This document shows positions 1 to 9,610 of a stretch of 64,000 bases of DNA, piece by piece (position 1 is the first letter of the stretch; the number at the start of each line of letters is the position of its first letter). The stretch is taken from contig CBDVDM010000007.1 in assembly GCA_965372745.1 (NCBI GenBank), forward strand, positions 5,813 through 69,812. The letters are read 5' to 3'. This DNA comes from VRUG01 sp965372745. GTDB taxonomy: Bacteria; Planctomycetota; Phycisphaerae; Sedimentisphaerales; Anaerobacaceae. Both the position numbers and the translations under genes were made by a program. The notes under the pieces are model-generated. The model saw only the letters and a program-made list of their open reading frames with translations, did no database searches and was not told the origin of the DNA.

Positions 1-766
1 ATGAATATATGCGGGTTGCCTGGAGCGATTCTTCAAGGCTGAGATTCGGCAGGATAGTTGCCAGTCTTTTGGCAAGCATGGTTTTTCCTGCTCCTGGCGG
101 ACCCATCATAATAACATTATGTCTTCCGGCGGCAGCGATAGTAAGAGCACGTTTTACAGATTCCTGTCCCCTGACGTCAGCAAAATCCAACTCGTAACTT
201 AAGGCGGTTTTGAAAAGCCGGTCGATGTCAACGGTAGTGGTTTCCGGTGCCAATTGGCCTGAAAGAAATCCAGCGGCCTGAGCCAGTGAGCCGATACCGT
301 AAACTTCGAGTTTGGTGACAACAGCAGCTTCGGCTGCATTTTCCAGAGGAACAATCATACGGGTAAAACCGTTTTCAGCAGCGGTCAATGCCATGCTTAA
401 TATGCCGTTTACCGGCCTGACTCTTCCATCAAGAGCGAGCTCGCCGACGATAACAAAATTTTTAAGGCTGTCACTTACTAAAACGCCCTGGCCTAAAAGC
501 ATCCCTAAAGCGATTGGTAAGTCGAAGGCAGGTCCTGCTTTTTTGACATTGGCAGGAGCAAGGTTTACTACCGACCGCGTTTTCGGATATTTATATCCTG
601 AATTTATGATTGCACTTTTGACACGTTCAATGCTTTCTTTAACAGCGGCATCGGGCAGGCCGACAATCAGTGATTTTTCAAAACCTGTTCTGCCTACATC
701 AACTTCAACATCACAGATGATGCCCTCAATACCTTCTAAGGTAACGCTGTGCAATTTAGCTAACAT
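1..766 (-). CDS. comM: ComM/YifB-family AAA+ ATPase (Mg-chelatase-like), C-terminus outside window
   Basis: About 255 codons are visible on the minus strand, starting at the ATG at 766 and running off the left edge, so the C-terminal part is missing. The N-terminus (MLAKLHSVTLEGIEG, then a GLPDAAVKES stretch) is the Lon-protease-like domain typical of YifB/ComM. The Walker A motif GPPGAGKT lies near codon 220, preceded by a DVRGQE-type segment that normally opens the Mg-chelatase ATPase domain. Family members are hexameric helicases; ComM promotes branch migration during integration of transformed DNA. It sits 44 nt behind trxB on the same strand and may be co-transcribed with it. The family assignment is secure; a role in transformation is inferred from homologues. 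Confidence 0.9.
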   Translation of the reverse strand, partial: MLAKLHSVTLEGIEGIICDVEVDVGRTGFEKSLIVGLPDAAVKESIERVKSAIINSGYKYPKTRSVVNLAPANVKKAGPAFDLPIALGMLLGQGVLVSDSLKNFVIVGELALDGRVRPVNGILSMALTAAENGFTRMIVPLENAAEAAVVTKLEVYGIGSLAQAAGFLSGQLAPETTTVDIDRLFKTALSYELDFADVRGQESVKRALTIAAAGRHNVIMMGPPGAGKTMLAKRLATILPNLSLEESLQATRIYS

Positions 767-810
767 ATACCCCTTCTTTTTGAGAGTGTTATATTCTTAC
801 TTCGACTAAA

Positions 811-1815
811 CTACCATCCACCGGGCTGGAGTATATCAGAAACTTCTTCGTTCCACCAGTTCGGGTCTCTGAAATACTGTTTTAACATCATGGCGGCGAC
901 AACACCGTCTCCGGCAGCGGTGGCCAGTTGCATGGCAGCTCCAATTCTGCAGTCACCGGCGGCAAAAATGCCGGGGGTACTTGTGCGAAGATACGCACAG
1001 TCGCATTTTATAAAACCGTTGTCGGTCAGCTCTATAAAGCCTTTTAAAAAACCTGTGTTCGGTACCATGCCAACAAAAATAAAGACGCCGTCGCACGGAT
1101 AATCCTCTTCCTGACCGGTTTTGACGTTTTTAAGTTTTACAGACTGGACCTTTCCACTGCCTTGTATGGCTGTCGGGATTGTGTTGTATTTAATAATCAG
1201 GTTCGAATTGGGCGAGCCGGCTTTTGCAAGAAGTTCTTGCTGCAGGACTTTTGTTGCTCTGAACTCGTCTCGTCGATGTATTATGGTGACTTTTTCGGCA
1301 TATTTGGTCAGATGCAGTGTTTCTTCAAGTGCGGTGTTGCCGCCGCCAACAGCAACGACCTGTTTTCCCTTAAAAAATGGTGCATCGCAGGTACCGCAAT
1401 AGCTGACACCGGCTCCGGCATTTCTAAATTCATCTTCTCCCGGGATGCCAAGCCTGCGGTAGTCGCTGCCGGGAGTAAGGATTACTGCCCTTGCGATATA
1501 GCTATTGTCATCATAGCTAACCTCGATATTGCCATCGGATAATTTTTTTAAGGCGGTAACTTCTACGCCTGTTTTTATTTCAGTACCGAAAGAGACTGCC
1601 TGGTTTTGCATTTTTTCAATCAGTCCGGGGCCATCAATTTGCAGGATACCCGGATAATTCTCGATTCTGTCGGTGTTGTTAATCTGACCTCCGGGCAAAA
1701 ACTTTTCAAGAACCAGAGTTTTGAGTCTGTCTCTTGATGTATACAGGGCAGCTGCTAACCCGGCAGGTCCGGCGCCAACGATAATACAATCATAAAGTCC
1801 GGGTTGCTCGGTCAT
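811..1815 (-). CDS. trxB: Thioredoxin reductase (NADPH, FAD-dependent)
   Basis: 334 residues, close to the usual length of about 320. It transfers electrons from NADPH through FAD to thioredoxin in the cytoplasm. Visible motifs: FAD-binding GAGPAG (residues 14-19), the redox pair C140-GT-C143, a second dinucleotide fold GGGNTA (158-163), the NADPH-phosphate motif HRRDEFR (180-186) and the FAD motif GIFAAGDC (282-289). The active site reads CGTCDAPFF rather than the common CATCDGFF, and the protein ends in a tryptophan-rich tail (NWW near 319 and a terminal GGW). It lies 26 nt after an unknown membrane-anchored protein and 44 nt before comM. No thioredoxin gene is present in the window. Confidence 0.95.
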   Translation of the reverse strand: MTEQPGLYDCIIVGAGPAGLAAALYTSRDRLKTLVLEKFLPGGQINNTDRIENYPGILQIDGPGLIEKMQNQAVSFGTEIKTGVEVTALKKLSDGNIEVSYDDNSYIARAVILTPGSDYRRLGIPGEDEFRNAGAGVSYCGTCDAPFFKGKQVVAVGGGNTALEETLHLTKYAEKVTIIHRRDEFRATKVLQQELLAKAGSPNSNLIIKYNTIPTAIQGSGKVQSVKLKNVKTGQEEDYPCDGVFIFVGMVPNTGFLKGFIELTDNGFIKCDCAYLRTSTPGIFAAGDCRIGAAMQLATAAGDGVVAAMMLKQYFRDPNWWNEEVSDILQPGGW

Positions 1816-1841
1816 AATAAATATCCTTTACAAAGCTGCTG

Positions 1842-2726
1842 TTAGGGCTGATTTTGTTCCAGGACTTCACTGTCCTGCAGTCCCGATTTGTCGGGATTCG
1901 GCCTGTGTTTGGGAAATAGTTTTAATATAGTGTTTATGTCAGCACGTTCCAGAATTATTCTCTCCCGGTGCAGTAATTTTTTGGAAATTAGACCCTGCTG
2001 ATTTATAAAAACCGTTTCCATAAATCCGCTACTGTCCAGTAACTTAAGTTCCAATACATATTCATGCTCTTCAGTGGAGTCGGCTGTAAGCTGGGCGATT
2101 TTAGTTATAAGAAGCGGAGTAATTTGTCCGTCCGACTGGATTATATCTATAATTATTTTATTGTATTCGGAACTCAGCAGCTGCTGCATGACCAAATCGA
2201 GAAACAGTTCGGGTATAGCAGCGGATTTTAACCTGAATTTTGTTTCTCTTGATTGACGTTCGATAGTCGAGACGGTAAGTGTTTGTGTTTCATCAAACAC
2301 TACTTCAATATTTTTTTTACCGCTGATACCGGATGATTGGTAATTCCATTTAAACAAATCGATATTGTTGGTTCCCCGGAAAAACACCGTTTGCTGTTGT
2401 GCATATTGGCCTCGAATATATAAAAGACTTTTAATCTGGACATCTGGTTGCGTGCTGGGCCCAAACAGGTCAAATTGGTCTGTTGTAAAACCTAAAACCT
2501 GTCCTCTCGAGTTTTTAATCAAAAAACACTGCTGAGGATTCTGGTTTGAAAGATAGCTTGCCACACCATTGTTTTTAACCTGTTCTATGATATCGCCGCC
2601 GGCTTTCAGCGGTTTATTATGCCTTGATTCGACTATAAGGTGCGCTATGACCAGGGTTAAAACAAAAAGTCCTAAAAAAGCCATTTTATTCGCAGAGTAT
2701 TTTATTGTCTTTAGATTCGGAATCAT
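1842..2726 (-). CDS. Unknown protein with N-terminal membrane anchor
   Basis: 294 residues, not recognised. A single hydrophobic segment (about residues 14-30) near the N-terminus suggests a membrane anchor with the rest exported or facing the cytoplasm. The body is mixed alpha/beta with no cysteine pair or catalytic motif I can name; it contains one cysteine in a QQCFLIKN segment. The near-terminal codons overlap a short palindrome (TCCCGA-4-TCGGGA at 1881-1896) that also appears after ssb. It is the first gene of a possible unit with trxB and comM (26-nt spacing). The AT-rich 229-nt gap upstream separates it from the divergent PilZ gene and should hold both promoters. Confidence 0.75.
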   Translation of the reverse strand: MIPNLKTIKYSANKMAFLGLFVLTLVIAHLIVESRHNKPLKAGGDIIEQVKNNGVASYLSNQNPQQCFLIKNSRGQVLGFTTDQFDLFGPSTQPDVQIKSLLYIRGQYAQQQTVFFRGTNNIDLFKWNYQSSGISGKKNIEVVFDETQTLTVSTIERQSRETKFRLKSAAIPELFLDLVMQQLLSSEYNKIIIDIIQSDGQITPLLITKIAQLTADSTEEHEYVLELKLLDSSGFMETVFINQQGLISKKLLHRERIILERADINTILKLFPKHRPNPDKSGLQDSEVLEQNQP

Positions 2727-2955
2727 AATCGTCTGATAATGATAGTGATTAATGGTAACTTTCGCAACTTTTGGTTTAATTTAAATAAAAATTCAGGCAC
2801 TAACAATTGATTGGCTGAAGAAGAGTGAGAATTTACCTGAGAACCGATTTTGCGAATCCTTGAATTATTCTTATATATTTAAGTAGCAAGCGGGGGCTAA
2901 AGGTTACTGCTGGTTAAGCAAACAAGCTAAAAACAAGTTCTATGGGGGATACATC

Positions 2956-3741
2956 ATGAACAATGTGGTAATGCTGTGCGGAGCCGAGCCGAGGAAAGTC
3001 TTACATGCAGTAATTGGAAAAAAAGTTCCGGTTATCCTGTCCTACCTTTCAAGAAGTAAGCAACACATAGCAAAGGTAGTGATGACCAAGCTCGGAGCCA
3101 ACATATTAGAGATGGAAGTTCTGCCGAGGAAAGAGCCGCAGCCGATAAATATTCATATCAACCAGGATGTGAGCATATCGTTAAAATACGGGTACGGCAA
3201 ATTCGTTTTCGAGTCAAAGATTATCGACCTTAAGCCCTCGTTGAATCCGGAAAGCGGCGGCATAATTGTAATCAATGTGCCTGTACGAATTGAATTGGTA
3301 CAGAGACGAAGCTACTTCCGTGTTAATGTCCCCAAGTCGATGAAAGTTTGTGCCAGGATATGGTACGGATGCCTGCAAGGTAACGGCAGTAACAGTAAAC
3401 CCGAACATCACTGGGAAGGAGCTTTAGTTGACATATCCGCAGGAGGGGCACAGATAGCGATTGATGCAAATCAAAAACAAAACTTCAGGGCAGGTCAGTT
3501 TGTTGTGATGCAATTTACACCGATGCCTTATGAGACTGCTTTTACTCTTAACACTCAGATTAGAAAAGTTCTGTTGACTGCTGACAAGGGCCATGTCTGC
3601 GTAGGTTTACAAATTATTGGTCTCGAAACCAGTTCGCAAGGCCGTCAAACACTGCAACGGCTTTGTGATATTGTCGAACAATATTATCAGTTGAACCAGG
3701 CAAGTATCAAGCAACAAGACATGCAGACGATGACGACCTGA
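2956..3741 (+). CDS. PilZ-domain (YcgR-like) c-di-GMP receptor
   Basis: 261 residues. The C-terminal half carries the PilZ signature: RRSYFR at 117-122 (the RxxxR c-di-GMP-binding arginines) and DISAGGA at 159-165 (the D/NxSxxG motif). The N-terminal 110 residues form a beta-rich region where YcgR-type proteins carry their YcgR/flagellar-brake domain. PilZ proteins bind cyclic di-GMP and pass the signal to motility, exopolysaccharide or secretion machinery. No cyclase, phosphodiesterase or flagellar gene is nearby, so the output is unknown. It starts at an ATG preceded by a GGGGGA-like Shine-Dalgarno at 2943-2948, and stands alone and convergent with pssA. Confidence 0.85.
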   Translation: MNNVVMLCGAEPRKVLHAVIGKKVPVILSYLSRSKQHIAKVVMTKLGANILEMEVLPRKEPQPINIHINQDVSISLKYGYGKFVFESKIIDLKPSLNPESGGIIVINVPVRIELVQRRSYFRVNVPKSMKVCARIWYGCLQGNGSNSKPEHHWEGALVDISAGGAQIAIDANQKQNFRAGQFVVMQFTPMPYETAFTLNTQIRKVLLTADKGHVCVGLQIIGLETSSQGRQTLQRLCDIVEQYYQLNQASIKQQDMQTMTT

Positions 3742-3800
3742 ACATGCAAATAAATTTCAGCCGTTGAGATACTGCGGATAAGTCCACAAACCGGCAGTCG

Positions 3801-4733
3801 TCAGGTAATTGCCGGCTGCTGTGTTATTGATTGGACATCTTTTTTCTTGCGGATGACCTTATAATAAAACCATTTTAAAAATCCACTCGCAGCAAAACCA
3901 CAGAAAATAAGCGCCAAAGCGGTTTGTATGCTCCATATAATCAGGCCTATGAGAAACAGCGCTCTTATAAAGTAAGCGAAAGGTTTTTTGCCCCTTATGT
4001 ATTGATTTACGATATGGGGATAGCGGATTCTACTGACCATCAACATCGCTACACCAATAAGCAGGAAGGGCAGAGCGCAAATAATAGATTTGCTTAAAAC
4101 CACATAATATTGACTTGCCTGTTCTGAAATACCAGTTAGTGTCTGCTGTTGAAAAATGACAAGGCTGACGATGACACCGGCAGCGGCAGGTGTCGGCAGG
4201 CCAATAAAACTCATGTGGACAGATTCGTCTTCTTCGTTTTCGACGTTGAACCTGGCAAGTCGAATCGCAGCACAACTGATGTAGGCAGCAGCAGCAAGCC
4301 AGATGAATCTTTCGATAAAATTAAGCAAAACATTGTGGAGCATATCAGCTCCAAGTTCGTATTCCAAAATCTTTATCATTAAAAAAGCAGGGGCGACACC
4401 AAAACTTATCATGTCGCAGAGGCTGTCGAGCTGGCCTCCAAAACTTGAGGTGCTTTTGCTCATTCGCGCGACTCTGCCGTCGAGCATGTCTGCAATCATT
4501 GCGAGTAAAATCATGTATCCTGCCATGGCAAAATAAGTCAGTTGAAACTTTTCGTGGAAGAAGTGGCTGTTGTCGTCTGCCGCTGCTTTGCTGGCAAAAA
4601 TCAACGCTGCAAAACCACAGATGCCATTTAGAAGCGTAATAAGTGAGGGCAGGATGGCTATATAATTGAGCCTTTGCTTTCGCATTCGCCTCAGCAGGCT
4701 GTCTTTTGCGGCTTGTGTTCTCAGTTTCGTCAT
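3801..4733 (-). CDS. pssA: CDP-diacylglycerol-serine O-phosphatidyltransferase
   Basis: 310 residues, polytopic inner-membrane enzyme making phosphatidylserine from CDP-diacylglycerol and L-serine. The CDP-alcohol phosphotransferase motif D-G-x2-A-R-x8-G-x3-D-x3-D is complete: D85, G86, A89, R90, G99, D103, D107. Several hydrophobic segments follow the motif. It is somewhat longer than short PssA proteins because of a basic N-terminus and an extra C-terminal hydrophobic region that ends in a KVIRKKK stretch. The start overlaps the psd stop by 4 nt, so synthesis and decarboxylation of phosphatidylserine are translationally coupled. Confidence 0.93.
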   Translation of the reverse strand: MTKLRTQAAKDSLLRRMRKQRLNYIAILPSLITLLNGICGFAALIFASKAAADDNSHFFHEKFQLTYFAMAGYMILLAMIADMLDGRVARMSKSTSSFGGQLDSLCDMISFGVAPAFLMIKILEYELGADMLHNVLLNFIERFIWLAAAAYISCAAIRLARFNVENEEDESVHMSFIGLPTPAAAGVIVSLVIFQQQTLTGISEQASQYYVVLSKSIICALPFLLIGVAMLMVSRIRYPHIVNQYIRGKKPFAYFIRALFLIGLIIWSIQTALALIFCGFAASGFLKWFYYKVIRKKKDVQSITQQPAIT

Positions 4734-5407
4734 ATTTCGTACCTGAAAAGTGCTGTCAGTCCAGCTTTAACTTTGTCGCCTTTTCTGACAAGGCACTTTA
4801 CGTTATCTCGAGCAGGTATGTAAAGTTCTGTTCTGGAACCGAATTTTATCATTCCGAATTTCTGGCCGCCAGACAATTTTTCGCCGGTGTTTACCTGGCA
4901 GACGATTCTGCGTGCGACGGCACCGGAGATTTGGCGAACGAGAAACTTATCGGTGGGGTTATCGGTTCGAATCATGGCAACATCGTTGGATTCGTTGACT
5001 TTTCCTGCCTGTGGGTGGCGAGCGTTTTTGAAGCGGCCTTTTTTGTAGGTTATTTTCTCAACGGTGGCGTTGCATGGACAGCGATTGATGTGGGCGTTGA
5101 AAATGCTTAGAAAAATGCCGATTTTAAGGGCCTTTCCGTTAATAAAGTCGTTATTATCGAGGGTTTCGATATCGATTACAGTACCATCTGCGGGGGCAAG
5201 CAGGAGATTGGTATCGTCTGGTGATATGCGGTTCGGGTCGCGGAAAAACGATAGAATCCATATCAAGATAACGGCCAGAACAGCTTCAATGAGAAATATT
5301 GCAATTCCGGCAAGTGGCGAAAACACCACTGCTGCCATAATGGTGAGGATTACTGCCGGAAAGACGATAACCTGCGGCAGACCATATTTTGTAAATGGTA
5401 TTCTCAT
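4730..5407 (-). CDS. psd: Phosphatidylserine decarboxylase proenzyme (short, Psd-A type)
   Basis: 225 residues, the length of the short class of phosphatidylserine decarboxylases rather than the roughly 300-residue E. coli type. It converts phosphatidylserine to phosphatidylethanolamine at the membrane. The self-cleavage site is G190-S191 in the sequence KFGSRTEL; cleavage would leave a pyruvoyl group on the alpha subunit beginning at S191. Two hydrophobic segments at the N-terminus (about residues 12-55) anchor the beta subunit. It is the first gene of a two-gene operon with pssA (4-nt overlap). Confidence 0.93.
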   Translation of the reverse strand: MRIPFTKYGLPQVIVFPAVILTIMAAVVFSPLAGIAIFLIEAVLAVILIWILSFFRDPNRISPDDTNLLLAPADGTVIDIETLDNNDFINGKALKIGIFLSIFNAHINRCPCNATVEKITYKKGRFKNARHPQAGKVNESNDVAMIRTDNPTDKFLVRQISGAVARRIVCQVNTGEKLSGGQKFGMIKFGSRTELYIPARDNVKCLVRKGDKVKAGLTALFRYEI

Positions 5408-5610
5408 AAATAAATATGGTAACCTCGGACGGTCTAAAAGTCAAGAAATGGTCTGAAACTGTTCCCCCTGTACCCCAGTGCTGGCTATGTAAAATTGGTA
5501 CTGAAAAAATGAAAAGTTCCGCAAATTTGCTTAATGGGTTGTTAATCGATATATAGTTTTATATATAACCAGTATCGTTCGGGTATTTGAAATGAAAAAC
5601 AAAACTGAAA

Positions 5611-6498
5611 ATGTTCAAAAATAACAACCATTTTGATTCGGTTGAGGGTTTTCTTGGATTTTACGGTCTTGAGTTTGAAGGCGTAGAGCATGAGTTCGCA
5701 GCGTTCAAGTCTGGTGGTTTTGAATTGGCGGGTCATATATTTAAGCCTGCTGAATACAAAGCTGTTGTCTTTATACTGCATGGATTTTTAGACCATACGG
5801 GTTCATTGAAAAATATAATCGAGTATTTAACCGGCATGAGGTTTGCAGTTGCATGTTTCGATTTACCCGGACACGGATTAAGCAGCGGTGAGCCGACGGC
5901 GATAGATGATTTTGGCCAATACAGTGACGCACTGTGCGACTTTGTAAAAGCGGTCAAACCAAAACTAAAAGCCCCCTACCATATGATAGGTCATAGTACG
6001 GGGGCTTCGGCAGTGATTGATTATCTGCTTGAAAAGAAGGGAGATGATTTTGATAAAGTCATCCTGGTTGCGCCGCTGATAAAAAGCGTATTGTGGAAGA
6101 CATCAAATATTTGTTCAGGGTTTTACAGACTGTTCGGTTCAAAAATGCCCAGAGTTTTTCGGAACAGTTCGCATGACAAAAATTATCTTACATTTGTAAA
6201 AAACAAAGACCCATTGCAGGCAAAGCAAATATCTGTTAGTTGGGTTAAAGCCTTGTATGAATGGAACAAAAAAATTGCGGCGCTATCTCCCTGCTCTAAA
6301 GAAATGAAGGTCATTCAGGGCACTGAAGATACTACTGTTGTGTGGCGATTTAATATGGAATTTATAAAAGAGAAATTTCCCAAAGCTGATATTGCTTTAA
6401 TCAAACACGGCAGGCACGAATTATTCAACGAATCCGAGGGCATACAAAAAGATGTTTTTTTTCAAACAAATGATTATTTTAAGGATATAAGCAAGTAA
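5611..6498 (+). CDS. Alpha/beta hydrolase, lysophospholipase/monoacylglycerol lipase-like
   Basis: 295 residues. The Serine aminopeptidase S33/Hydrolase_4 pattern is clear: HGFLDH near 58-62 (oxyanion-hole region), DLPGHG at 84-89, nucleophile elbow GHSTG at 127-131 (Ser129), probable acid D240 in QGTED and probable catalytic His269 in RHELFNE. This arrangement matches bacterial monoglyceride lipases and PldB-like lysophospholipases. There is no signal peptide, so it is probably cytoplasmic. An AMP-forming acyl ligase begins 52 nt downstream on the same strand; together they could release and re-activate fatty acids. The substrate is not determined by the sequence. Confidence 0.85.
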   Translation: MFKNNNHFDSVEGFLGFYGLEFEGVEHEFAAFKSGGFELAGHIFKPAEYKAVVFILHGFLDHTGSLKNIIEYLTGMRFAVACFDLPGHGLSSGEPTAIDDFGQYSDALCDFVKAVKPKLKAPYHMIGHSTGASAVIDYLLEKKGDDFDKVILVAPLIKSVLWKTSNICSGFYRLFGSKMPRVFRNSSHDKNYLTFVKNKDPLQAKQISVSWVKALYEWNKKIAALSPCSKEMKVIQGTEDTTVVWRFNMEFIKEKFPKADIALIKHGRHELFNESEGIQKDVFFQTNDYFKDISK

Positions 6499-6550
6499 GA
6501 GTTAAATATTGGTCTGTGGCAGGGATTTTGGTATAATCTAAGCAAGATAG

Positions 6551-8164
6551 GTGTTTGTGATGAAAAAGCGGAAACAAGAATTTGATTTGTCTTTGGGCGA
6601 GCATTTCATTGATTCTGCTCGCAGGAACTGGTCCAGGCGGTGCTTGGCGGATGTTACGGGCAAAAGGCTTAATTATGGCAAGACGCTTGTCAGCGCTGTA
6701 ACCATTGCAGAGCAGCTTGGTAAATTAACTGAAGGCCAGGACAAGATTGGAATCCTGCTTCCGTCATCAGTTGCGGGAGCACTGGTGAACCTGGCGGTGG
6801 CGCTATTGGGCAAAGTTTCTGTTAATCTGAATTACTCCTGCTCAGAGCAGACAGTGAAGTCAGCAATCAAACAGTGCGGTATTGAAACAGTCATATCATC
6901 ACGCAGTTTTGCAGAGAAACTCGTCCACTTTGAAAACCTGAAAGGCCTGGTGTATCTTGAAGATATCACCGTAAAAATCGGTATAACAGCTAAGGTAAAA
7001 GCTTACCTAAAGTCTCGGTTTGCCAGTCGTCGGGTTTTGGCACATGCTCACGAACATGAACGCAATAATCTTGCAACGATAATTTTTTCATCCGGAAGCA
7101 GCGGAAAACCCAAAGGGATAATGTTAAGTCACAACAATATCTTTTCAAACACACAGGCAATCCGTAAAGTCATACTGTTAAAACCTGAAGATAATCTTTG
7201 TGCTGTACTTCCGTTTTTTCATTCATTCGGGTTGACGTGCGGGCTTTGGCTGCCATTATTTAGTGGTGCATCAGCGGCCTATGCACTGAATCCGCTCGAC
7301 AGCAATTTAGTTGAGAAAGCTGCCAGTGAAAATAAATCAACGGTATTGTTTGCAGTTCCGACATTCTTTTTAAATTACATCAGGAGGATTAAGCCGGAGG
7401 CTTTTGCCAATCTGCGTATAGTAATGGCTGGTGCAGAGAAGCTGAAAGTACCCATCGCAGATTCGTTCGAAGAAAAGTTTGGAATTCGTCCGCTGGAAGG
7501 ATACGGGGCGACTGAATTGTCGCCGGTGGTGTCATTAAATCTGACAGATGAATTAAGTACGGGACTGCATAAGGCAGGGCAAAGGGAAGGTACTGTCGGA
7601 TTGCCGCTGCCGGGTATCGAGGTGAAAATCGTTTCTACACAAACAGGCGAAGAACTGCCAGCCGGTCAGTCGGGGCTGATAATGGTTAAAGGTCCAAATG
7701 TAATGCTCGGTTATCTGGATAAACCGGACGAGACTGGAGAAGTTCTGCGGGACGGTTGGTACGATACTGGTGATATAGCAAGTATCAACGAGGATGGTTT
7801 TATAACAATTGAGGATAGATTGTCGCGATTCAGCAAGATTGGCGGAGAGATGGTGCCGCACCTCGGTGTTGAAAACGTTTATCTCGAAGGGCTCGGTACA
7901 CACGAACAGGTTGTAGTAGTAACGAGCGTACCGGATGTAAAGAAAGGTGAAGAGCTTATTGTTTTATACGTGGACATGGCCGGCAACGTAAATAAGCTGC
8001 ACGAGATTATTTCAAAAAGCGATTTGCCTAATACGTGGAAACCCAGGCGTGAAAACTATATCAGGATAGAGTCAATACCGGTGTTGGGCTCTGGGAAGCT
8101 GAACATTGCGCAGCTGCAAAAAATTGCAAAAATTGCAAAAAACAGCTCTGCTAACCAACAATAA
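6551..8164 (+). CDS. AMP-forming fatty acyl-CoA/acyl-ACP synthetase-like ligase
   Basis: 537 residues in the ANL superfamily. The ATP-binding P-loop-like motif IIFSSGSSGKPKG spans about 177-189, the adenylate motif YGATELSP lies near 320, and YDTGDIASINEDGF followed by RFSKIGGEMV marks the hinge and C-terminal cap. Sequence flavour and length resemble the ligase half of Aas (2-acylglycerophosphoethanolamine acyltransferase/acyl-ACP synthetase) without its acyltransferase domain. The start is GTG at 6551; an ATG three codons later (6560) is an equally good choice, and neither has a strong Shine-Dalgarno. Located behind a lysophospholipase-like hydrolase and near pssA-psd, it may recycle fatty acids into phospholipid. 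Confidence 0.85.
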   Translation: MFVMKKRKQEFDLSLGEHFIDSARRNWSRRCLADVTGKRLNYGKTLVSAVTIAEQLGKLTEGQDKIGILLPSSVAGALVNLAVALLGKVSVNLNYSCSEQTVKSAIKQCGIETVISSRSFAEKLVHFENLKGLVYLEDITVKIGITAKVKAYLKSRFASRRVLAHAHEHERNNLATIIFSSGSSGKPKGIMLSHNNIFSNTQAIRKVILLKPEDNLCAVLPFFHSFGLTCGLWLPLFSGASAAYALNPLDSNLVEKAASENKSTVLFAVPTFFLNYIRRIKPEAFANLRIVMAGAEKLKVPIADSFEEKFGIRPLEGYGATELSPVVSLNLTDELSTGLHKAGQREGTVGLPLPGIEVKIVSTQTGEELPAGQSGLIMVKGPNVMLGYLDKPDETGEVLRDGWYDTGDIASINEDGFITIEDRLSRFSKIGGEMVPHLGVENVYLEGLGTHEQVVVVTSVPDVKKGEELIVLYVDMAGNVNKLHEIISKSDLPNTWKPRRENYIRIESIPVLGSGKLNIAQLQKIAKIAKNSSANQQ

Positions 8165-8305
8165 TACTTACAAAACAACCGCAAAGAGGGGATTTGCTTC
8201 AATCAGGTCTTGACGGCGAAGTGGAAAGGTATTAACCTTGCACGGAATCGTAAACAAGAGCAGAATAAGTAATTGATAAGTACAAATTGAGGAAAGGAAT
8301 TTAAG

Positions 8306-9592
8306 ATGTTCCCAGTAATAATTGATGTAACAGCAAGAGAAATACTCGATTCGAGAGGTAATCCAACTGTTGAAGTTGATGTTTTGCTGGAAGACGATTC
8401 GGTTGGCAGAGCGGCAGTGCCTTCCGGTGCAAGCACCGGTGCTTTTGAGGCATGTGAGCTTCGTGACAGCAGGGCTAAACGCTATATGGGTAAAGGTGTT
8501 TTGACAGCGGTTAAAAACGTAAATGAAATTATTGCACCTGAGGTTCTCGGGCTTGATGCTACCTGTCAGGAAGAAATTGACCGGTTGATGATTGAACTTG
8601 ACGGCACAGCCAATAAAAAGAAACTTGGAGCAAATGCGATATTAGGAGTGTCACTTGCCGTTGCGAAGGCGGCAGCGGCTTCCTGCAGTATGCCGCTGTA
8701 TCGTTATCTCGGAGGCTGTAATGCCAATATCCTGCCGGTGCCGATGATGAACATCCTAAACGGCGGCAAACACGCAGACAATAATGTCGATTTCCAGGAA
8801 TTTATGATTATGCCTGTAGGTGCCAAAGATTTTCCCGAGGCACTGAGGATGGGAACTGAAACTTTTCATACCCTGAAAAAAGTCCTTTCAAAAAAGGGGT
8901 ATTCAACTTCCGTTGGCGATGAGGGTGGTTTTGCTCCATCACTGAAGAGCAATGAAGAGGCGCTGGAAGTTATTATGGACGCTATAAAAAAGGCAGGTTA
9001 CAAGGCAGGCAATGAGATTGCGATTGCTCTTGACCCAGCTTCGACAGAAATGTTCGATACGAAGACAAAGAAATATAAATTCTTCAAATCGGCACCGAAA
9101 AAAGCGGTAACCGCTGAGACGATGGTAGAGCACTGGGCCAAGTGGGTCAGTAAGTATCCGATTATTTCAATTGAAGATGGACTTGCAGAAGAGGACTGGG
9201 CCGGCTGGAAGAAGCTGACGAAAAAACTCGGTGACAAAATTCAATTAGTCGGCGATGATTTGTTCGTGACAAATACCAAACGTTTAGCCAAGGGGATAAA
9301 GGCAGGCTCGGCCAACTCGATACTTATCAAGTTAAATCAGATTGGCACATTGACCGAGACAATCGAGGCAATCAACATGGCCAAACGGGCCGGCTGGACA
9401 GCGGTTATTAGTCACAGAAGCGGCGAAACAGAAGACAGCACTATTGCCGATCTGGCGGTAGCCACGGGCGTTGGCCAGATTAAAACAGGCTCTGCCTGCC
9501 GGACTGACCGGATTTGTAAATACAATCAGCTGCTTCGAATTCATGAAGACCTCGGTGAAGCTGCTGTTTACGGCGGTTTTATGTTGAAATAA
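8306..9592 (+). CDS. eno: Enolase (phosphopyruvate hydratase)
   Basis: 428 residues, the normal length. It converts 2-phosphoglycerate to phosphoenolpyruvate in glycolysis. Visible hallmarks: ILDSRGNPTVEVDV at the N-terminus, SGASTGAFEA (mobile loop), GDEGGFAP, the Mg ligand segment SIEDGLAEEDW, and the family signature ILIKLNQIGTLTE followed by SHRSGETED with the catalytic lysine/histidine region. The ATG is preceded by a strong GAGGAAAGGA ribosome-binding site at 8287-8296. The gene stands alone and is followed by an intrinsic terminator at 9611-9663. Confidence 0.98.
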   Translation: MFPVIIDVTAREILDSRGNPTVEVDVLLEDDSVGRAAVPSGASTGAFEACELRDSRAKRYMGKGVLTAVKNVNEIIAPEVLGLDATCQEEIDRLMIELDGTANKKKLGANAILGVSLAVAKAAAASCSMPLYRYLGGCNANILPVPMMNILNGGKHADNNVDFQEFMIMPVGAKDFPEALRMGTETFHTLKKVLSKKGYSTSVGDEGGFAPSLKSNEEALEVIMDAIKKAGYKAGNEIAIALDPASTEMFDTKTKKYKFFKSAPKKAVTAETMVEHWAKWVSKYPIISIEDGLAEEDWAGWKKLTKKLGDKIQLVGDDLFVTNTKRLAKGIKAGSANSILIKLNQIGTLTETIEAINMAKRAGWTAVISHRSGETEDSTIADLAVATGVGQIKTGSACRTDRICKYNQLLRIHEDLGEAAVYGGFMLK

Positions 9593-9610
9593 TTTTAAGA
9601 CAGGTTTAAA

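Noticed and set aside
3791..3815. CCGGCA/TGCCGG hairpin between the PilZ gene and pssA as terminator
   Set aside because: Overlaps the pssA stop codon and has no T-run on either side.
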